The notes under the pieces are model-generated. The model was given only the letters and a program-made list of their open reading frames with translations, did no database searches and had not been told where the DNA came from. Both the position numbers and the translations under genes were made by a program. From Streptomyces malaysiensis subsp. samsunensis (GTDB taxonomy: Bacteria > Actinomycetota > Actinomycetes > Streptomycetales > Streptomycetaceae), in contig NZ_JANIIC010000027.1 in assembly GCF_024519315.1 (NCBI RefSeq), positions 1 to 64,000 on the forward strand: 64,000 nucleotides of DNA, given 5' to 3'. Positions within the stretch are counted from its first letter, which is position 1; the number at the start of each line of letters is the position of its first letter. Below, one piece after another: positions 16,993 through 25,472 of the stretch.

Positions 16993-17366
16993 CAGCGACC
17001 ACCCCGCCGCCGGTAGAGGGCAGGTCTCAAAAATGGCTGAGCGGGGGTGCCGGGGTGGTTGACCTTTGCCACGGGGTGCCGGGCGCCCGGCCAGTACAGG
17101 GCCTTGGCGTTCTTCGGGGTGATGATGTGCGGCCCAGACCCGTACTCGACGGTCATCCAGTAGTCGACGTGCCGGACACCGACGCGCAGCTCGCCGCGGT
17201 TCACCTCGTGATACATGCTCGCCCGGAGTCGGCCGGTCTTGACGGGGGCGAGGCGCTCGGCGTCGTTCTGGATCTCGCGGCCCAGCTTGTGGAGGTAGCG
17301 GGTGACCTCGTTACGCAACCAGCCCCGCCAGCCGTGGTTGACCACGACGCGGTAGTCGACGCTCAT
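16992..17366 (-). CDS. HK97 gp10-like neck / minor capsid protein
   Basis: A 124-residue protein with the HK97 gp10 pattern: an N-terminal helix (LHKLGREIQNDAERLAPVKT), then GRLRASMYHE and the conserved YWMTVEYGSGPHIITPKN, ending in FLRPALYRR. Proteins of this family sit at the neck between head and tail. It has a GGAGG site and overlaps the next gene by 1 bp. Confidence 0.82.
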   Translation of the reverse strand: MSVDYRVVVNHGWRGWLRNEVTRYLHKLGREIQNDAERLAPVKTGRLRASMYHEVNRGELRVGVRHVDYWMTVEYGSGPHIITPKNAKALYWPGARHPVAKVNHPGTPAQPFLRPALYRRRGGR

Positions 17367-17461
17367 CGCCCTGCACCTCCTCTACGTCGGCGGGCTGTGC
17401 TTGCCCCTGTTGGCTGGCCGTTTACGGGCCGTGGCGCCATCGGGGCGGGTGTGTCGGAGCC

Positions 17462-17797
17462 TCAGGCGGCTCGTCCTGTGCGTTTCAGGTCCAGGCGCAG
17501 GGGCTGCGCCATGACCGGGTTGGCGTTGCGGGTGGCGGAGACGACGATGTAGATCTCGCTGGTCTGCTCGTCCCGGATGCGGTCGTTCTCTGTGACGTCC
17601 GTGCTCGGCGGCAGGCGGCAGACATGCGTGCGGACGATCCGCGGTGTCCCTGTGACGGGCTCTTGCGCCTGTCGGCTGGATTCCATCAACGAGGCGGAGA
17701 TGCCGGATGCGGCGACCGTGGGCAGGTCTGTCTCGTCGCCAAAGGCGTCCGTGTCGCTGCCGCGGAGGATGCTGACGGTGGTCGTGGCGAGGTTCAT
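17462..17797 (-). CDS. Head closure / stopper protein
   Basis: A 111-residue beta-rich protein of the gp16/head-closure type. It has the signature NDRIRDEQTSEIYIVVSATR near the C-terminus, as in head-tail joining proteins (R/DxI...GxxYxV). The start overlaps the preceding connector stop (ATGA). It would seal the portal-connector channel after packaging. A 95-bp untranslated gap separates it from the gp10-like gene. Confidence 0.72.
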   Translation of the reverse strand: MNLATTTVSILRGSDTDAFGDETDLPTVAASGISASLMESSRQAQEPVTGTPRIVRTHVCRLPPSTDVTENDRIRDEQTSEIYIVVSATRNANPVMAQPLRLDLKRTGRAA

Positions 17798-18240
17798 GCG
17801 CCACCGCCCATCGGTGTCCAGGTCTGGGTGTCATCCGAGGCGTCCGACAGGGGATCGAGACCCCAGGTGCCGCCGTCTTCGAACGGCGACCGAACATGGA
17901 TGGTGCGGGATCGCATCCACGAGATGCGGCGCAGCGCCCTCGCGGCCATGGGGGCGAGGACCATGGCGTGCTCGCCGAGCGACGCCACGACCCCGTCCTG
18001 CTGCACCTGGCTCGACTCCAACCGGGTGTTCACGTCGAACTGGCCGACCAGCCAAGCAGCCTGGAAAGCGACCGCCCGGCCGAGCCAGTACACGTCCCGG
18101 GGGCGGATCCGCGCCGTGTCCGCGTAGATGCGGTTGCAGAACACCTCGACCGTGGCCTGCGCCTGGGCAAGCTGCGCATCGGTCACGGTCACGCCAGTGG
18201 TGTCGATGACCTGCTGCGGAGTCGCCCAGGCGTCAACCAT
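17794..18240 (-). CDS. Head-tail connector (adaptor, gp6/gp15-like)
   Basis: A 148-residue helical protein that follows the major capsid region. It reads AWATPQQVIDTTGVTVTDAQ, then QAQATVEVFCNRIYADTARI, matching head-tail connector proteins that begin with a phage-typical ATxxxVxxxTG element and a helical bundle. It should bind the portal ring. Overlaps both neighbours. Confidence 0.75.
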   Translation of the reverse strand: MVDAWATPQQVIDTTGVTVTDAQLAQAQATVEVFCNRIYADTARIRPRDVYWLGRAVAFQAAWLVGQFDVNTRLESSQVQQDGVVASLGEHAMVLAPMAARALRRISWMRSRTIHVRSPFEDGGTWGLDPLSDASDDTQTWTPMGGGA

Positions 18241-18590
18241 CAGCCCTCGCCCTCGATCACCTTGCGGGGCGTGGTGGTCTCCCCCGGCTGGTCGTCGACC
18301 GCAGACGGCACCATGGCGACGCTGTAGGCGTAGGCCCGTGACAGGCCGTCGGCGGCGTTCTCAACCCCATCCAAGCGGACGTCACCGCGCGGGTGCAGGC
18401 CACGCTGGAGCGCCTCCTGAACGCACGCCACCTTGTTGGCATCGTGCTCCGGCCCATCCTGTTCGGGCAGGGAAGAGCCAGCGAGGACGAATATCTTCTC
18501 GTGTCGGGTCCCATCAGCGCCGTCTGCACTGCGCTTCTCGACCTCCACCGCCTTGTCCTTGGCGGCGGAGCTCTTCTTCGCCGTCGCCAT
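18240..18590 (-). CDS. Head-operon hypothetical protein
   Basis: A 116-residue charged protein immediately downstream of the capsid gene. The N-terminus is Lys-rich (ATAKKSSAAKDKAVEVEKRS), and the body ends in PRKVIEGEG. It overlaps the adaptor gene start. Proteins in this slot are often small head or connector accessories; no family recognised. Confidence 0.55.
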   Translation of the reverse strand: MATAKKSSAAKDKAVEVEKRSADGADGTRHEKIFVLAGSSLPEQDGPEHDANKVACVQEALQRGLHPRGDVRLDGVENAADGLSRAYAYSVAMVPSAVDDQPGETTTPRKVIEGEG

Positions 18591-18592
18591 GA

Positions 18593-19453
18593 TCAGGCCC
18601 CGACGAGGACCGACGCGGCCTTCGGGTGGCCGAGCGCGAAACCACGCCTGGCGCGCATCTTCAGGATCGACTCGTCCGTCAGCGCCGACAGGCCGTCGCG
18701 CCCGTCGATGAAGATGGACTCTGGGCCGGAGCGGCGGCCGAGGCGCAGGAAGTCCCGGTTGACGACGATCAGTAGCGGCTTCCCGGACGGGGAGTCCGTC
18801 GCGGTGGCCGACACCTTCGCGCCCAGAGACCAGTGCACCGGCAGGTCGAACAGGGTGTCCGGGGAACCGGCGTCGCCCTGCTGCCCGCGAACGAACACCG
18901 GCATGCCCTGGTCGTCCTTGATCTTCCGCAGGACGCCGCGGAATGCCGGATGGGCGATGACGACAGTTCGGGACAAGTCGAAGTAGTCGCCGCCCTCCAC
19001 GTCGCCGAGAACGTCGGACAGGTCGTTGTAGGTGACGCCGCCGCTCCCCGCGGTGGTGACGTTGTCGTTCGCGGTGTAGCCAAGGCCGCTGTCGGTCTGG
19101 GTGAGCTGGTAGTAGACACTCGTGAACGGCACGCCGGTCCCGGGGGCCGCGCTGACGGCGAGGGTGGCGTTGTCAATGAACTTGGCGTAGCTGGTGGCCC
19201 AGTCGACCTGCTTGGTCGAGATGATGTTCGCCAGCGAGTCGTCGATGTCCTCTTCGGCAATGCGGATCGCCTTGCCGAACTTCTTCGCGGTCAGCGTGAT
19301 GTCGTCGTTGGACGACACGTCCTCGCTGTAGGCGCCGCCCTTGTCGACCAGTGAGACGCCCACGCCAGCCGAGCGCGGGATGGACTTGGAGTTGGACGAC
19401 ATCGGCTCGGGGGAGGCGAACGCCTCGACCGCCGAGACCTGGTTGACGCGCAT
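18593..19453 (-). CDS. Major capsid protein (HK97 fold)
   Basis: The 286 residues from the first ATG carry a clear HK97-type capsid: KKFGKAIRIAEEDIDDSLAN, FIDNATLAVSAAPGTGVPF, YFDLSRTVVIAHPAFRGVLR and a C-terminal ALGHPKAASVLVGA. However, conserved capsid text continues upstream in frame (YEAWIPEEDSSEVI), so the real N-terminus lies before 19453. The open frame extends to 19552 but has no ATG, GTG or TTG. An ATC at 19508-19510 follows a GGAGGG by 8 nt and would give MARNTYEAWIPEED and 305 residues. The alternative is a split gene joined by splicing around the upstream HNH gene. Confidence 0.88.
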   Translation of the reverse strand: MRVNQVSAVEAFASPEPMSSNSKSIPRSAGVGVSLVDKGGAYSEDVSSNDDITLTAKKFGKAIRIAEEDIDDSLANIISTKQVDWATSYAKFIDNATLAVSAAPGTGVPFTSVYYQLTQTDSGLGYTANDNVTTAGSGGVTYNDLSDVLGDVEGGDYFDLSRTVVIAHPAFRGVLRKIKDDQGMPVFVRGQQGDAGSPDTLFDLPVHWSLGAKVSATATDSPSGKPLLIVVNRDFLRLGRRSGPESIFIDGRDGLSALTDESILKMRARRGFALGHPKAASVLVGA

Positions 19454-19512
19454 GATGACCTCGGAGGAGTCCTCCTCCGGGATCCAAGCTTCATACGTAT
19501 TCCTTGCGATGG

Positions 19513-20154
19513 CTACTGCCCTCCAGTGGAGACCGCCCGCTTCGGGCGGTAGTCAATGACCTTGATGAACTTGCTCTTGTTGCAGGTCGAGCAGAGCGGC
19601 TGGACGTTGTCCGCCGTGTGCTCGCCACCCTGCGAGAGCGGGATGATGTGGTCGACCGTCAGTTGATCCGGGGATCCGCAGGCGAGGCATACGCCGCCAT
19701 GCTGCTCGACGATCTCGAACCACTCGTCCTGGGTCAGGTCTCCTGCCGCGTAGCGGGCTCTGCGGAGTCGCGAGCGCTGCGTCACCGTGAACTTGTTCGC
19801 CTCGTACCAGGCATGCTGGAGTTCGGCGATCCGGTCACGATTGGCCAGGTAGTACGCCTTACTCATCTCCGGGTTGCGGCCCTTCGAGATGCGGTCGCGC
19901 ACCTCTGGGTTTCGTCGCCAGTAGTCCTTGACCCTGTCGACTTCGCGTTCCCGGTTCTGGGCGTATCGGGCGCGAGCATTCTCGCGACGACACTCGATGC
20001 ACCGCGGAACACCGCTGTGCATCACGTACTGCCCTGCGTGGCCTCTGCGGCACACGCGCGTGCTGAGGTCCAGTTCGGGCGAAGGCGCATCACTGATGAG
20101 CGCGGACGCTGCCACAGGAACCTCACAGAAGGAGACCGGATGGGGATTTAGCAT
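19513..20154 (-). CDS. HNH endonuclease between scaffold and capsid
   Basis: A 213-residue protein with a C-terminal HNH domain: CLACGSPDQLTVDHIIPLSQ, GGEHTADNVQPLCSTCN. Upstream are Cys pairs (CRRGH and CIECRRENARARYA) and a basic helical linker (NREREVDRVKDYWRRNPEVR). A GGAG site 5 nt before the ATG supports the start. It ends 3 bases before the first usable capsid codon and interrupts the otherwise tight head operon. It is probably a homing nuclease, either free-standing or encoded within an intron. Confidence 0.85.
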   Translation of the reverse strand: MLNPHPVSFCEVPVAASALISDAPSPELDLSTRVCRRGHAGQYVMHSGVPRCIECRRENARARYAQNREREVDRVKDYWRRNPEVRDRISKGRNPEMSKAYYLANRDRIAELQHAWYEANKFTVTQRSRLRRARYAAGDLTQDEWFEIVEQHGGVCLACGSPDQLTVDHIIPLSQGGEHTADNVQPLCSTCNKSKFIKVIDYRPKRAVSTGGQ

Positions 20155-20200
20155 TGAGCTCCAGCCCCATCACGGGTGCCTTCGCAAGAAAGGTCACCAT
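20123..20200 (-). CDS. Possible 25-residue leader ORF or 5' capsid exon
   Basis: A short leftward ORF (MVTFLAKAPVMGLELNAKSP then five residues) between the scaffold stop and the HNH start, overlapping the HNH start in another frame. Its ribosome site is weak. It is listed because the capsid gene lacks a normal start and its 5' portion could lie here if the HNH region is an intron. There is no direct evidence for splicing. Confidence 0.2.
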   Translation of the reverse strand: MVTFLAKAPVMGLELNAKSPSGLLL

Positions 20201-20240
20201 CTCGTCAGATCACCTGACTTGAAGGCTTCACGACCAATAT

Positions 20241-20250
20241 ACCTTCGATT
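20241..20250 (-). promoter_or_regulatory. Late-operon motif copy C (CGAAGG type)
   Basis: On the minus strand the text reads TTGACAATCGAAGGTATATT, just after the scaffold stop and upstream of the HNH-capsid genes. It shares ATCGAAGGT with the motifs at 23667 and 26061. A TTGACA lies immediately before it. A late promoter is possible but no convincing -10 follows at 17 bp. Confidence 0.3.
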
Positions 20251-20251
20251 G

Positions 20252-21010
20252 TCAAGCCGTGCGGCCGAGGACGCGCAGCGCGTGCTGCTCCGCCGACGAC
20301 TTCGGCTTCTCCTCGGCGGGCTTCCGGTCCGCCGCCGTCGGCCGCGCCTTCGGCTTCGCCTTCGCCGGGGCCTGGAAGAACTCCGGATACTCCTCCTTGA
20401 CGCGCGTGACTTCGGCGTCCAAGCCGACGATGTCCCCCTCGTCATCCACCGACAGAGCGTCCATGTCCACGAGTCGCAGCACGCGGTCCGTCGACCCCGA
20501 CACCCCAGCCTCCGACAGAGCCACGCGGGCCGCGGCCTTCACGAGGGGGGTGCGGAAGCGCTTCTCGCCCTCCTCGCGGGCTTCGCGCAGCGCCTTCTCG
20601 TGCTCCGTCTCTCCCGCCCGCGCCTTCTCCTCCAGCTCCTTGGCGCGGAACCTGTTGCGCTTGGCGTCGTCGTTGGCCTTCTTCAGCGCGGCCTGGGTCC
20701 GCTGCCACTCGTCACGGGTCGGCGGCGCCCACTCGTCGCCCTCGTCCTTCTTGGCGGGCGGCTTGGGCTTGGGCGCCTCGTCCCGCCCCGCCTCTTCGTC
20801 CCCGCCGTCGCCCGGCTCGGCGTCATCGTCCTCGTCGTCGGTCGAGTCGTCGTCACCGCCGCCGTCGCCGGAGTCCTCGTCGCTCTCACCGCTGCCTCCG
20901 GCGATGTTGTACACGGGGCGGCCACGGATGACGCCGATGATGGTGCGGGGCGGCAGGCTGATCCCGGGGCGCGGGTCGAGCTGCTCGGTGATGTCGGTGT
21001 GGTTGTTCAC
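20252..21010 (-). CDS. Scaffold protein
   Basis: A 252-residue, highly charged protein: acidic N-terminal third (long Asp/Glu/Gly runs), a helical middle (RTQAALKKANDDAKRNRFRA) and a Lys/Pro/Ala-rich C-terminal part. This is the usual scaffold composition, and it lies just before the capsid gene. The GTG at 21010 is chosen because GGGAG lies 5 nt upstream; a GTG at 21052 overlapping the upstream stop is possible and adds 14 residues. It is expected to guide prohead assembly and then leave or be degraded. Confidence 0.82.
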   Translation of the reverse strand: MNNHTDITEQLDPRPGISLPPRTIIGVIRGRPVYNIAGGSGESDEDSGDGGGDDDSTDDEDDDAEPGDGGDEEAGRDEAPKPKPPAKKDEGDEWAPPTRDEWQRTQAALKKANDDAKRNRFRAKELEEKARAGETEHEKALREAREEGEKRFRTPLVKAAARVALSEAGVSGSTDRVLRLVDMDALSVDDEGDIVGLDAEVTRVKEEYPEFFQAPAKAKPKARPTAADRKPAEEKPKSSAEQHALRVLGRTA

Positions 21011-21048
21011 AGGTGCTCCCATCTCGGGGTTACGGGTTCGTGCGCCCA

Positions 21049-22083
21049 TCACGGGCGTCCAGTGGGCACGTTGCGGTCAGTGAAGCGGCCGGCCGCGATG
21101 GCGGTGGCGGCGTATGCCTCCACTGAGCGGGGCAGATTGGCGCCTCGGCGGAGAAGTTCTCGGGCAGCCCTGATGCGGGCCGCGTTGGACTCGGTGGGCA
21201 GCGAGAAGCCGCGGGCCACAGAGCGACGTGCCTCACGGCGTAGCGCCTCGGGGAACGACGGCACGCCCGTCTCGGCCCATTCCTCGCGCCAGGCGACTAC
21301 ACGACACCTGCATGCGGGGTGGAGAGGCGGCGCCGGAAGGGGCTCGCCTCGCCCGCGCTGCTGCGGGTCCCAGGACAGGCCGCCGGGGAAGTCGTCGCCC
21401 ACGTCCGCCACCAGTCCGGCGTAGGCGGCGCAGCGCACGCAGGCGTCCTGCTCCGCCACCCACAGCTTCTGTGCGCCGGCCGCCCGAATCCCAGCCATCA
21501 GCCCCTCGTTGACCGCCTGGCCGACCACCCATGTGATGTGCGAGCGAACAGCGGAGAGGGCGCCGCGGGCGGTTCCGATGCTGGTAAGCACCTGAGACCA
21601 GCGGCGGGAGACGGCAGGCCGGAGCATGGCGAGGGCACGGTCGCGGCGATCGGCCACCAGGTCCCTGACGTGCGCAGCAGCGTCCCGCAGGGGTCGGCGT
21701 GAGCGGGGCGGGGGCGTACCCGGGTTGCGTCCGGTGGCGTCACGGACGAACGCCGCATGCTGTCGGGCCCCCAGCAGCACGGCGTCCGTGAGCGTGTCGT
21801 CCAAGGCCCGCTGTGCCCGCGGCCCGAGCGGGGCGAGGAGGCGGCGCACGGCGGCCCTGACGGAGGCGAGGATCCGTCGCAGCGCCGGGTCGCTGGTCGC
21901 GTCCCCGGTGGTGCCGCCGAATGCGGTGGTCCAGGCGGCGAGGGTGCGGCGGACCAGGGTGGTGAAGTCGTCGTCGAGGTTGCCGAGGGCGCGCTGCGTG
22001 ACCCGGTCTTCGAGCCGGATGACCGCGTCGGTTTGCTCGCCCTGGATGAGGTGGGCGAGGCGCTCATTGAGGCTGCGGGCCAT
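21049..22083 (-). CDS. MuF-like minor head protein
   Basis: A 344-residue protein with the Mu gpF signature in its second half: KLWVAEQDACVRCAAYAGLV followed by PPLHPACRCRVVAW, the conserved Cys/His cluster of phage head morphogenesis proteins. The N-terminal half is helical and Arg-rich. It lies directly after the portal gene with an ATGA overlap, the standard position. It is thought to act inside the head or on the portal during maturation. Confidence 0.85.
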   Translation of the reverse strand: MARSLNERLAHLIQGEQTDAVIRLEDRVTQRALGNLDDDFTTLVRRTLAAWTTAFGGTTGDATSDPALRRILASVRAAVRRLLAPLGPRAQRALDDTLTDAVLLGARQHAAFVRDATGRNPGTPPPRSRRPLRDAAAHVRDLVADRRDRALAMLRPAVSRRWSQVLTSIGTARGALSAVRSHITWVVGQAVNEGLMAGIRAAGAQKLWVAEQDACVRCAAYAGLVADVGDDFPGGLSWDPQQRGRGEPLPAPPLHPACRCRVVAWREEWAETGVPSFPEALRREARRSVARGFSLPTESNAARIRAARELLRRGANLPRSVEAYAATAIAAGRFTDRNVPTGRP

Positions 22084-23630
22084 CAGGTGGTCGCCTCCAC
22101 CCCGGCCAGCAGCTCAATGTCCGACAGAGCGCCAGTCAGCAGGGCCTGCACCTGCTCGCTGGTGACCACGCCGAGGGCTGCTGCCGCGCCGAGTTTCTGG
22201 GCGGAGTCGGCGACAGTGGCGAGGATGTCGACGCGGCGGGCCAACTCGGCGTCATCGACGCCCTCAAGCCATTCGTCGACCTGCTCCTCGCGGTAGCCGG
22301 ACTCCAGGAGCACCTGACGGCGGGGTACCCCGTTGCGGACCTTGAGGCCGTTGGTTTCCCATCCGGTCTTGTCCTCGACGGTGGCAATGGGCGCCCAGCG
22401 AATGTCAACGATCGCGTCGGGGATGCCGAGCAGTCCGAGGATGAACACCCACATGGCGCGGTGCTCGGCGCCGAAGAGGCGCTGCCGATGGCGGATCTTG
22501 TGGACGAACTCGGCTTCCTTCTGCCGGCGGGACTCGCCGGAGATCTCTTGCCCTGTCTGCGTGTCGAACATCGACAGCGGAGTCTTGGTGATCTGCGCCA
22601 TCGCCCGGATGTAGAAGGTGATCGGGTCGAGGAACGTCTCTGGTTTCGCGGCGTCGAACTGGCCCACGCTTTTGAATCCGCGCAGCAGCCACACTTCACC
22701 CGCTCCGGCTTTGAGGCTGGAGTCGTCGCCGGAGTCGGTGGGGCCGGTGGCGTTGTCGTCCTGCGGGAAGTCGTCCCAGTCTCCAGGCTCCAGGTCACTG
22801 GTGTCGGTGGTGGCAGCGTCGGTGAGGGCGTAGCGCTGCGGTGCGCCTTGGTAGTCGACGGTGCCCATGTGTGTGATCGCCAGTTTGTTGATGGCGTTCT
22901 GTGGGCCGTAGGCGCCGTAGTGTTCGGGTTCGCCGTAGGGCCGGTCGGTACGGAAGTGGAAGACAGGCGGCCTGCCCCAGTCGTGGGGGATGGTCCACGA
23001 GTCCTCGTCGGGCTCCTCACCGTCCTCGGGGGTGGCGGTCCAGTGGATCCAGTCGCCAGCTTGCGCGCCCTTGGCGCCGGGCTTGGTGGTCCAGCGTTCG
23101 ATGCGGTCCGCGTAGTACAGCTCGGCGCGTTGTACGAGGCCGAGGCTGGTGCGTTGCGCCCACCGCTTGATCACGTAGTCGATCTCTCGTGGGTTTTCCT
23201 CCGAGTAGATCGCCCGGACGGTGAGTGGCGAGTTGTAGTGGATCTCGACACCGGTGATGTTCTCCTGGTCGTCTTCGATGGGGAGGACGATCAGGTAGGC
23301 GTCGCCGAAGTAGTCCGTCTTGCGGTGGAGATCGGGGATCTCCAGGTCGAGGGCGTTGGTGTCCCATACCTGCGAGATGATCTGGTTGTGGTCCTCGTTG
23401 GCGCTGGTGACGGCAGAGATCTCCAGGCGGTTGACGACGGCGTCCACCGGGGTTTTGGCGAAGTTGAGATCAAAGTCGATGCCGGTGGCGGCGAGGGCGG
23501 CCCGGAGGCGCGAGGATGCGAAGACTTCGGGGACGGTGCCCCGGTACATGTTCTCGGCGAGGCGGTAGTCGGGGCGTGCGTCGTCGAGCTGTTCGATGCC
23601 ATGCATCAGGTCGACCTTGTCCGCAACCAC
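22083..23630 (-). CDS. Portal protein (SPP1 gp6 type)
   Basis: A protein of about 515 residues with portal hallmarks: DYRLAENMYRGTVPEVFASS, TPVDAVVNRLEI, FGDAYLIVLPIED, HMGTVDYQGAPQRYAL and a C-terminal stem/wing region with TKTPLSMFDTQTGQEISGES. It forms the dodecameric DNA channel at the head vertex. GTG 23630 has GAAGG about 9 nt upstream; GTG 23639 adds three codons but is nearly on the ribosome site. It is separated from the terminase by a 45-bp gap carrying a repeated motif. Confidence 0.92.
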   Translation of the reverse strand: MVADKVDLMHGIEQLDDARPDYRLAENMYRGTVPEVFASSRLRAALAATGIDFDLNFAKTPVDAVVNRLEISAVTSANEDHNQIISQVWDTNALDLEIPDLHRKTDYFGDAYLIVLPIEDDQENITGVEIHYNSPLTVRAIYSEENPREIDYVIKRWAQRTSLGLVQRAELYYADRIERWTTKPGAKGAQAGDWIHWTATPEDGEEPDEDSWTIPHDWGRPPVFHFRTDRPYGEPEHYGAYGPQNAINKLAITHMGTVDYQGAPQRYALTDAATTDTSDLEPGDWDDFPQDDNATGPTDSGDDSSLKAGAGEVWLLRGFKSVGQFDAAKPETFLDPITFYIRAMAQITKTPLSMFDTQTGQEISGESRRQKEAEFVHKIRHRQRLFGAEHRAMWVFILGLLGIPDAIVDIRWAPIATVEDKTGWETNGLKVRNGVPRRQVLLESGYREEQVDEWLEGVDDAELARRVDILATVADSAQKLGAAAALGVVTSEQVQALLTGALSDIELLAGVEATT

Positions 23631-23666
23631 GGCCACCACCCTTCGTTAAGGCGATAATAACCCTTC

Positions 23667-23686
23667 GCCTTCGAATCAAAGGTAGC
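23667..23686 (-). promoter_or_regulatory. Late-operon motif copy B
   Basis: On the minus strand this reads GCTACCTTTGATTCGAAGGC, spanning the last codons and stop of the large terminase and lying just ahead of the portal gene. It shares GATTCGAAGG with copy A and CTACCTT with the operator region near 40785. Candidate late promoter or binding site. Confidence 0.35.
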
Positions 23687-25226
23687 TTGCACTCGATACC
23701 TTCGGAATGGCCTTCGGCTTGGGTGGGAAGAAACGCTCCACCGCGCTCACCACCGCATCCAGCACGTCGTCATGCGGAGCTTTCGGGAACGCACACATCT
23801 GCTCCTCCAAGTCCCGCAGCCGCCGCGCATGCAGAACCCGGCCCCGCTGGTAGTGGTTCAACACCCGGGCAGCCCGAACCTCCTTCGGCGCCGACTGATG
23901 CACCGTCCGCAACTTCACCGGCAGGTTGTGCAAAATGTGCGGCCACACCTCGCCGCCCTGGTTGTCCTCCACCAGCACCAGGCCGATCTGCGGGAACTCG
24001 TCCAGCATGGCCAGCACCTTCTCTCGCAGCGCGGCCGGCGCCAGCTTCACCTGCGTTGCCTCGTGCACAGTGCAGCGGCGCCGCTCCGGGCAATGCGACA
24101 CGACCGCAAGACCGGTGAAGTCCGAGGTCACCTTGGAGGTGACGGCGGGGTCGATGGAGAGCATCATGCGGGGCGCCGGGTCCAGGTCCTCGCCGGGCTC
24201 GGGGTAGCGGAAGTCGTCGGGCGCCCAGTAGTCGCCGTCTGCACCGAGCGGGCTGTTGTCGTAGTTCTTCGCGAAGCTGCGGGTGTGCCGTATGGACTGG
24301 AGATATTCGATGGACCATTTGGCGGGCCAGATGGATCGCTCGGTGCCGTCGTCCCGTTTGATGATGGGCCGGTAGTGGCGGACCTGGAAGTTCTCGTCGC
24401 GGATCCAGTCGGCGGTCTCGATGCCCTGGGCGTGCTTGGACAGTTGGTGCACGATGCTTCCTGGCATCGTCACCGTCCCCACCAACAGCACCCTGGCGAA
24501 GACGTTCAGGGGCAGCACGGCATCCTGTAGGGTCGTCAGCCGCTTGGCCGCCTGATAGCGGCTGTAGGACGACTCGTCGGGCTCCACGTCGTCCGCGAGC
24601 AGGAGGTCCGGCCGCTGCTCCCCCACCTTGAGGCCGAGGCTGGATGCGTCGATACCACGGGCCGCGAACACGAAGCCGCTGCGAGAAATGAACATCGACT
24701 GGGTGTCCGCCATGTTCGCGCCCGACGGGCGCTTGCCCGGGGCACAGAGATCGGGAAAGTCCTGGCGCAACAACTCGTTGGTATCGAGCTCCCGCTTGAA
24801 CGTGGCCAGGTGCGTCTCGGCCTGAATCGCCGAGTCGGCAAACGCGGCGATGAACCGGGCGAAGCCGTGTGCCGCGGCCCACGCGGGCAGGGCGAGAAAC
24901 GCCATGGTGCTCTTGCCGCACGAGCGGGGGGCGATCCACGCCATGCGGTCCTCGGCGGGGGCCTGCACGGGGCGCACCCATTGGCGGGCCTGCCGGAACC
25001 AGTCGAGGTGAGCGTCAGCGAACGTGACCTCGCCTTCGCGGCCTTTGAGGTGGTGCCGGAGGTAGACGAGGCTGAACAGTAGGGGGTCGAGTCGGGTGAG
25101 GGTGCGTCGGCCTTCGGGGTCGGCGAGGAGCCGCGGGTCGAGCTGGGCGAGGTACCGGTCGAGGTCGAAGGTTTCGGCGTCGAGCCCGGCCAGGTAGCCG
25201 CCGCGGGTGCGGGTCGCGGTGGTCAC
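23676..25226 (-). CDS. Terminase large subunit
   Basis: A 516-residue packaging motor. The ATPase domain has a Walker A-like APRSCGKST, a Walker B with LLLADDVEPDE and a coupling region VLLVGTVTMPGS. The nuclease domain has MLSIDPAVTSK, LVLVEDNQGG and APHDDVLDAVV, the three acidic clusters of the RNase H-like fold. It starts at a GTG after GAGGG. It cuts concatemeric DNA and drives packaging through the portal. Confidence 0.95.
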   Translation of the reverse strand: MTTATRTRGGYLAGLDAETFDLDRYLAQLDPRLLADPEGRRTLTRLDPLLFSLVYLRHHLKGREGEVTFADAHLDWFRQARQWVRPVQAPAEDRMAWIAPRSCGKSTMAFLALPAWAAAHGFARFIAAFADSAIQAETHLATFKRELDTNELLRQDFPDLCAPGKRPSGANMADTQSMFISRSGFVFAARGIDASSLGLKVGEQRPDLLLADDVEPDESSYSRYQAAKRLTTLQDAVLPLNVFARVLLVGTVTMPGSIVHQLSKHAQGIETADWIRDENFQVRHYRPIIKRDDGTERSIWPAKWSIEYLQSIRHTRSFAKNYDNSPLGADGDYWAPDDFRYPEPGEDLDPAPRMMLSIDPAVTSKVTSDFTGLAVVSHCPERRRCTVHEATQVKLAPAALREKVLAMLDEFPQIGLVLVEDNQGGEVWPHILHNLPVKLRTVHQSAPKEVRAARVLNHYQRGRVLHARRLRDLEEQMCAFPKAPHDDVLDAVVSAVERFFPPKPKAIPKVSSASYL

Positions 25227-25229
25227 GGG

Positions 25230-25472
25230 TCAGCCCTCGCCGACCTCGACGTCGAACTCCTCGACGACGCATTCGGCGCGCAGCAGGATCATGCCGACCG
25301 GAGGTGGCACGGGAGTGTCCCCCTGGAGGATCCGCACGGGACCGGCCGGCTCGTATCCCTGCGCCGTGATCCGGTCTACCAGGTGCTGTTGGAGGGCGTT
25401 GCGGTAGCCGCTGTCGTGGAGCAGCCAGGACGGGACGAGGCTGTCGATCCAGCAGATGGTGCGGGCGGTCAT
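25230..25472 (-). CDS. Small protein between terminase genes
   Basis: An 80-residue protein starting MTARTICWIDSLVPSWLLHD, with its ATG on the stop of the small terminase gene and its own stop 3 bp before the large terminase. It has a Trp/Leu-rich N-terminal part and an acidic end. Tight packing in the packaging operon supports a real gene. Function unknown. Confidence 0.65.
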   Translation of the reverse strand: MTARTICWIDSLVPSWLLHDSGYRNALQQHLVDRITAQGYEPAGPVRILQGDTPVPPPVGMILLRAECVVEEFDVEVGEG

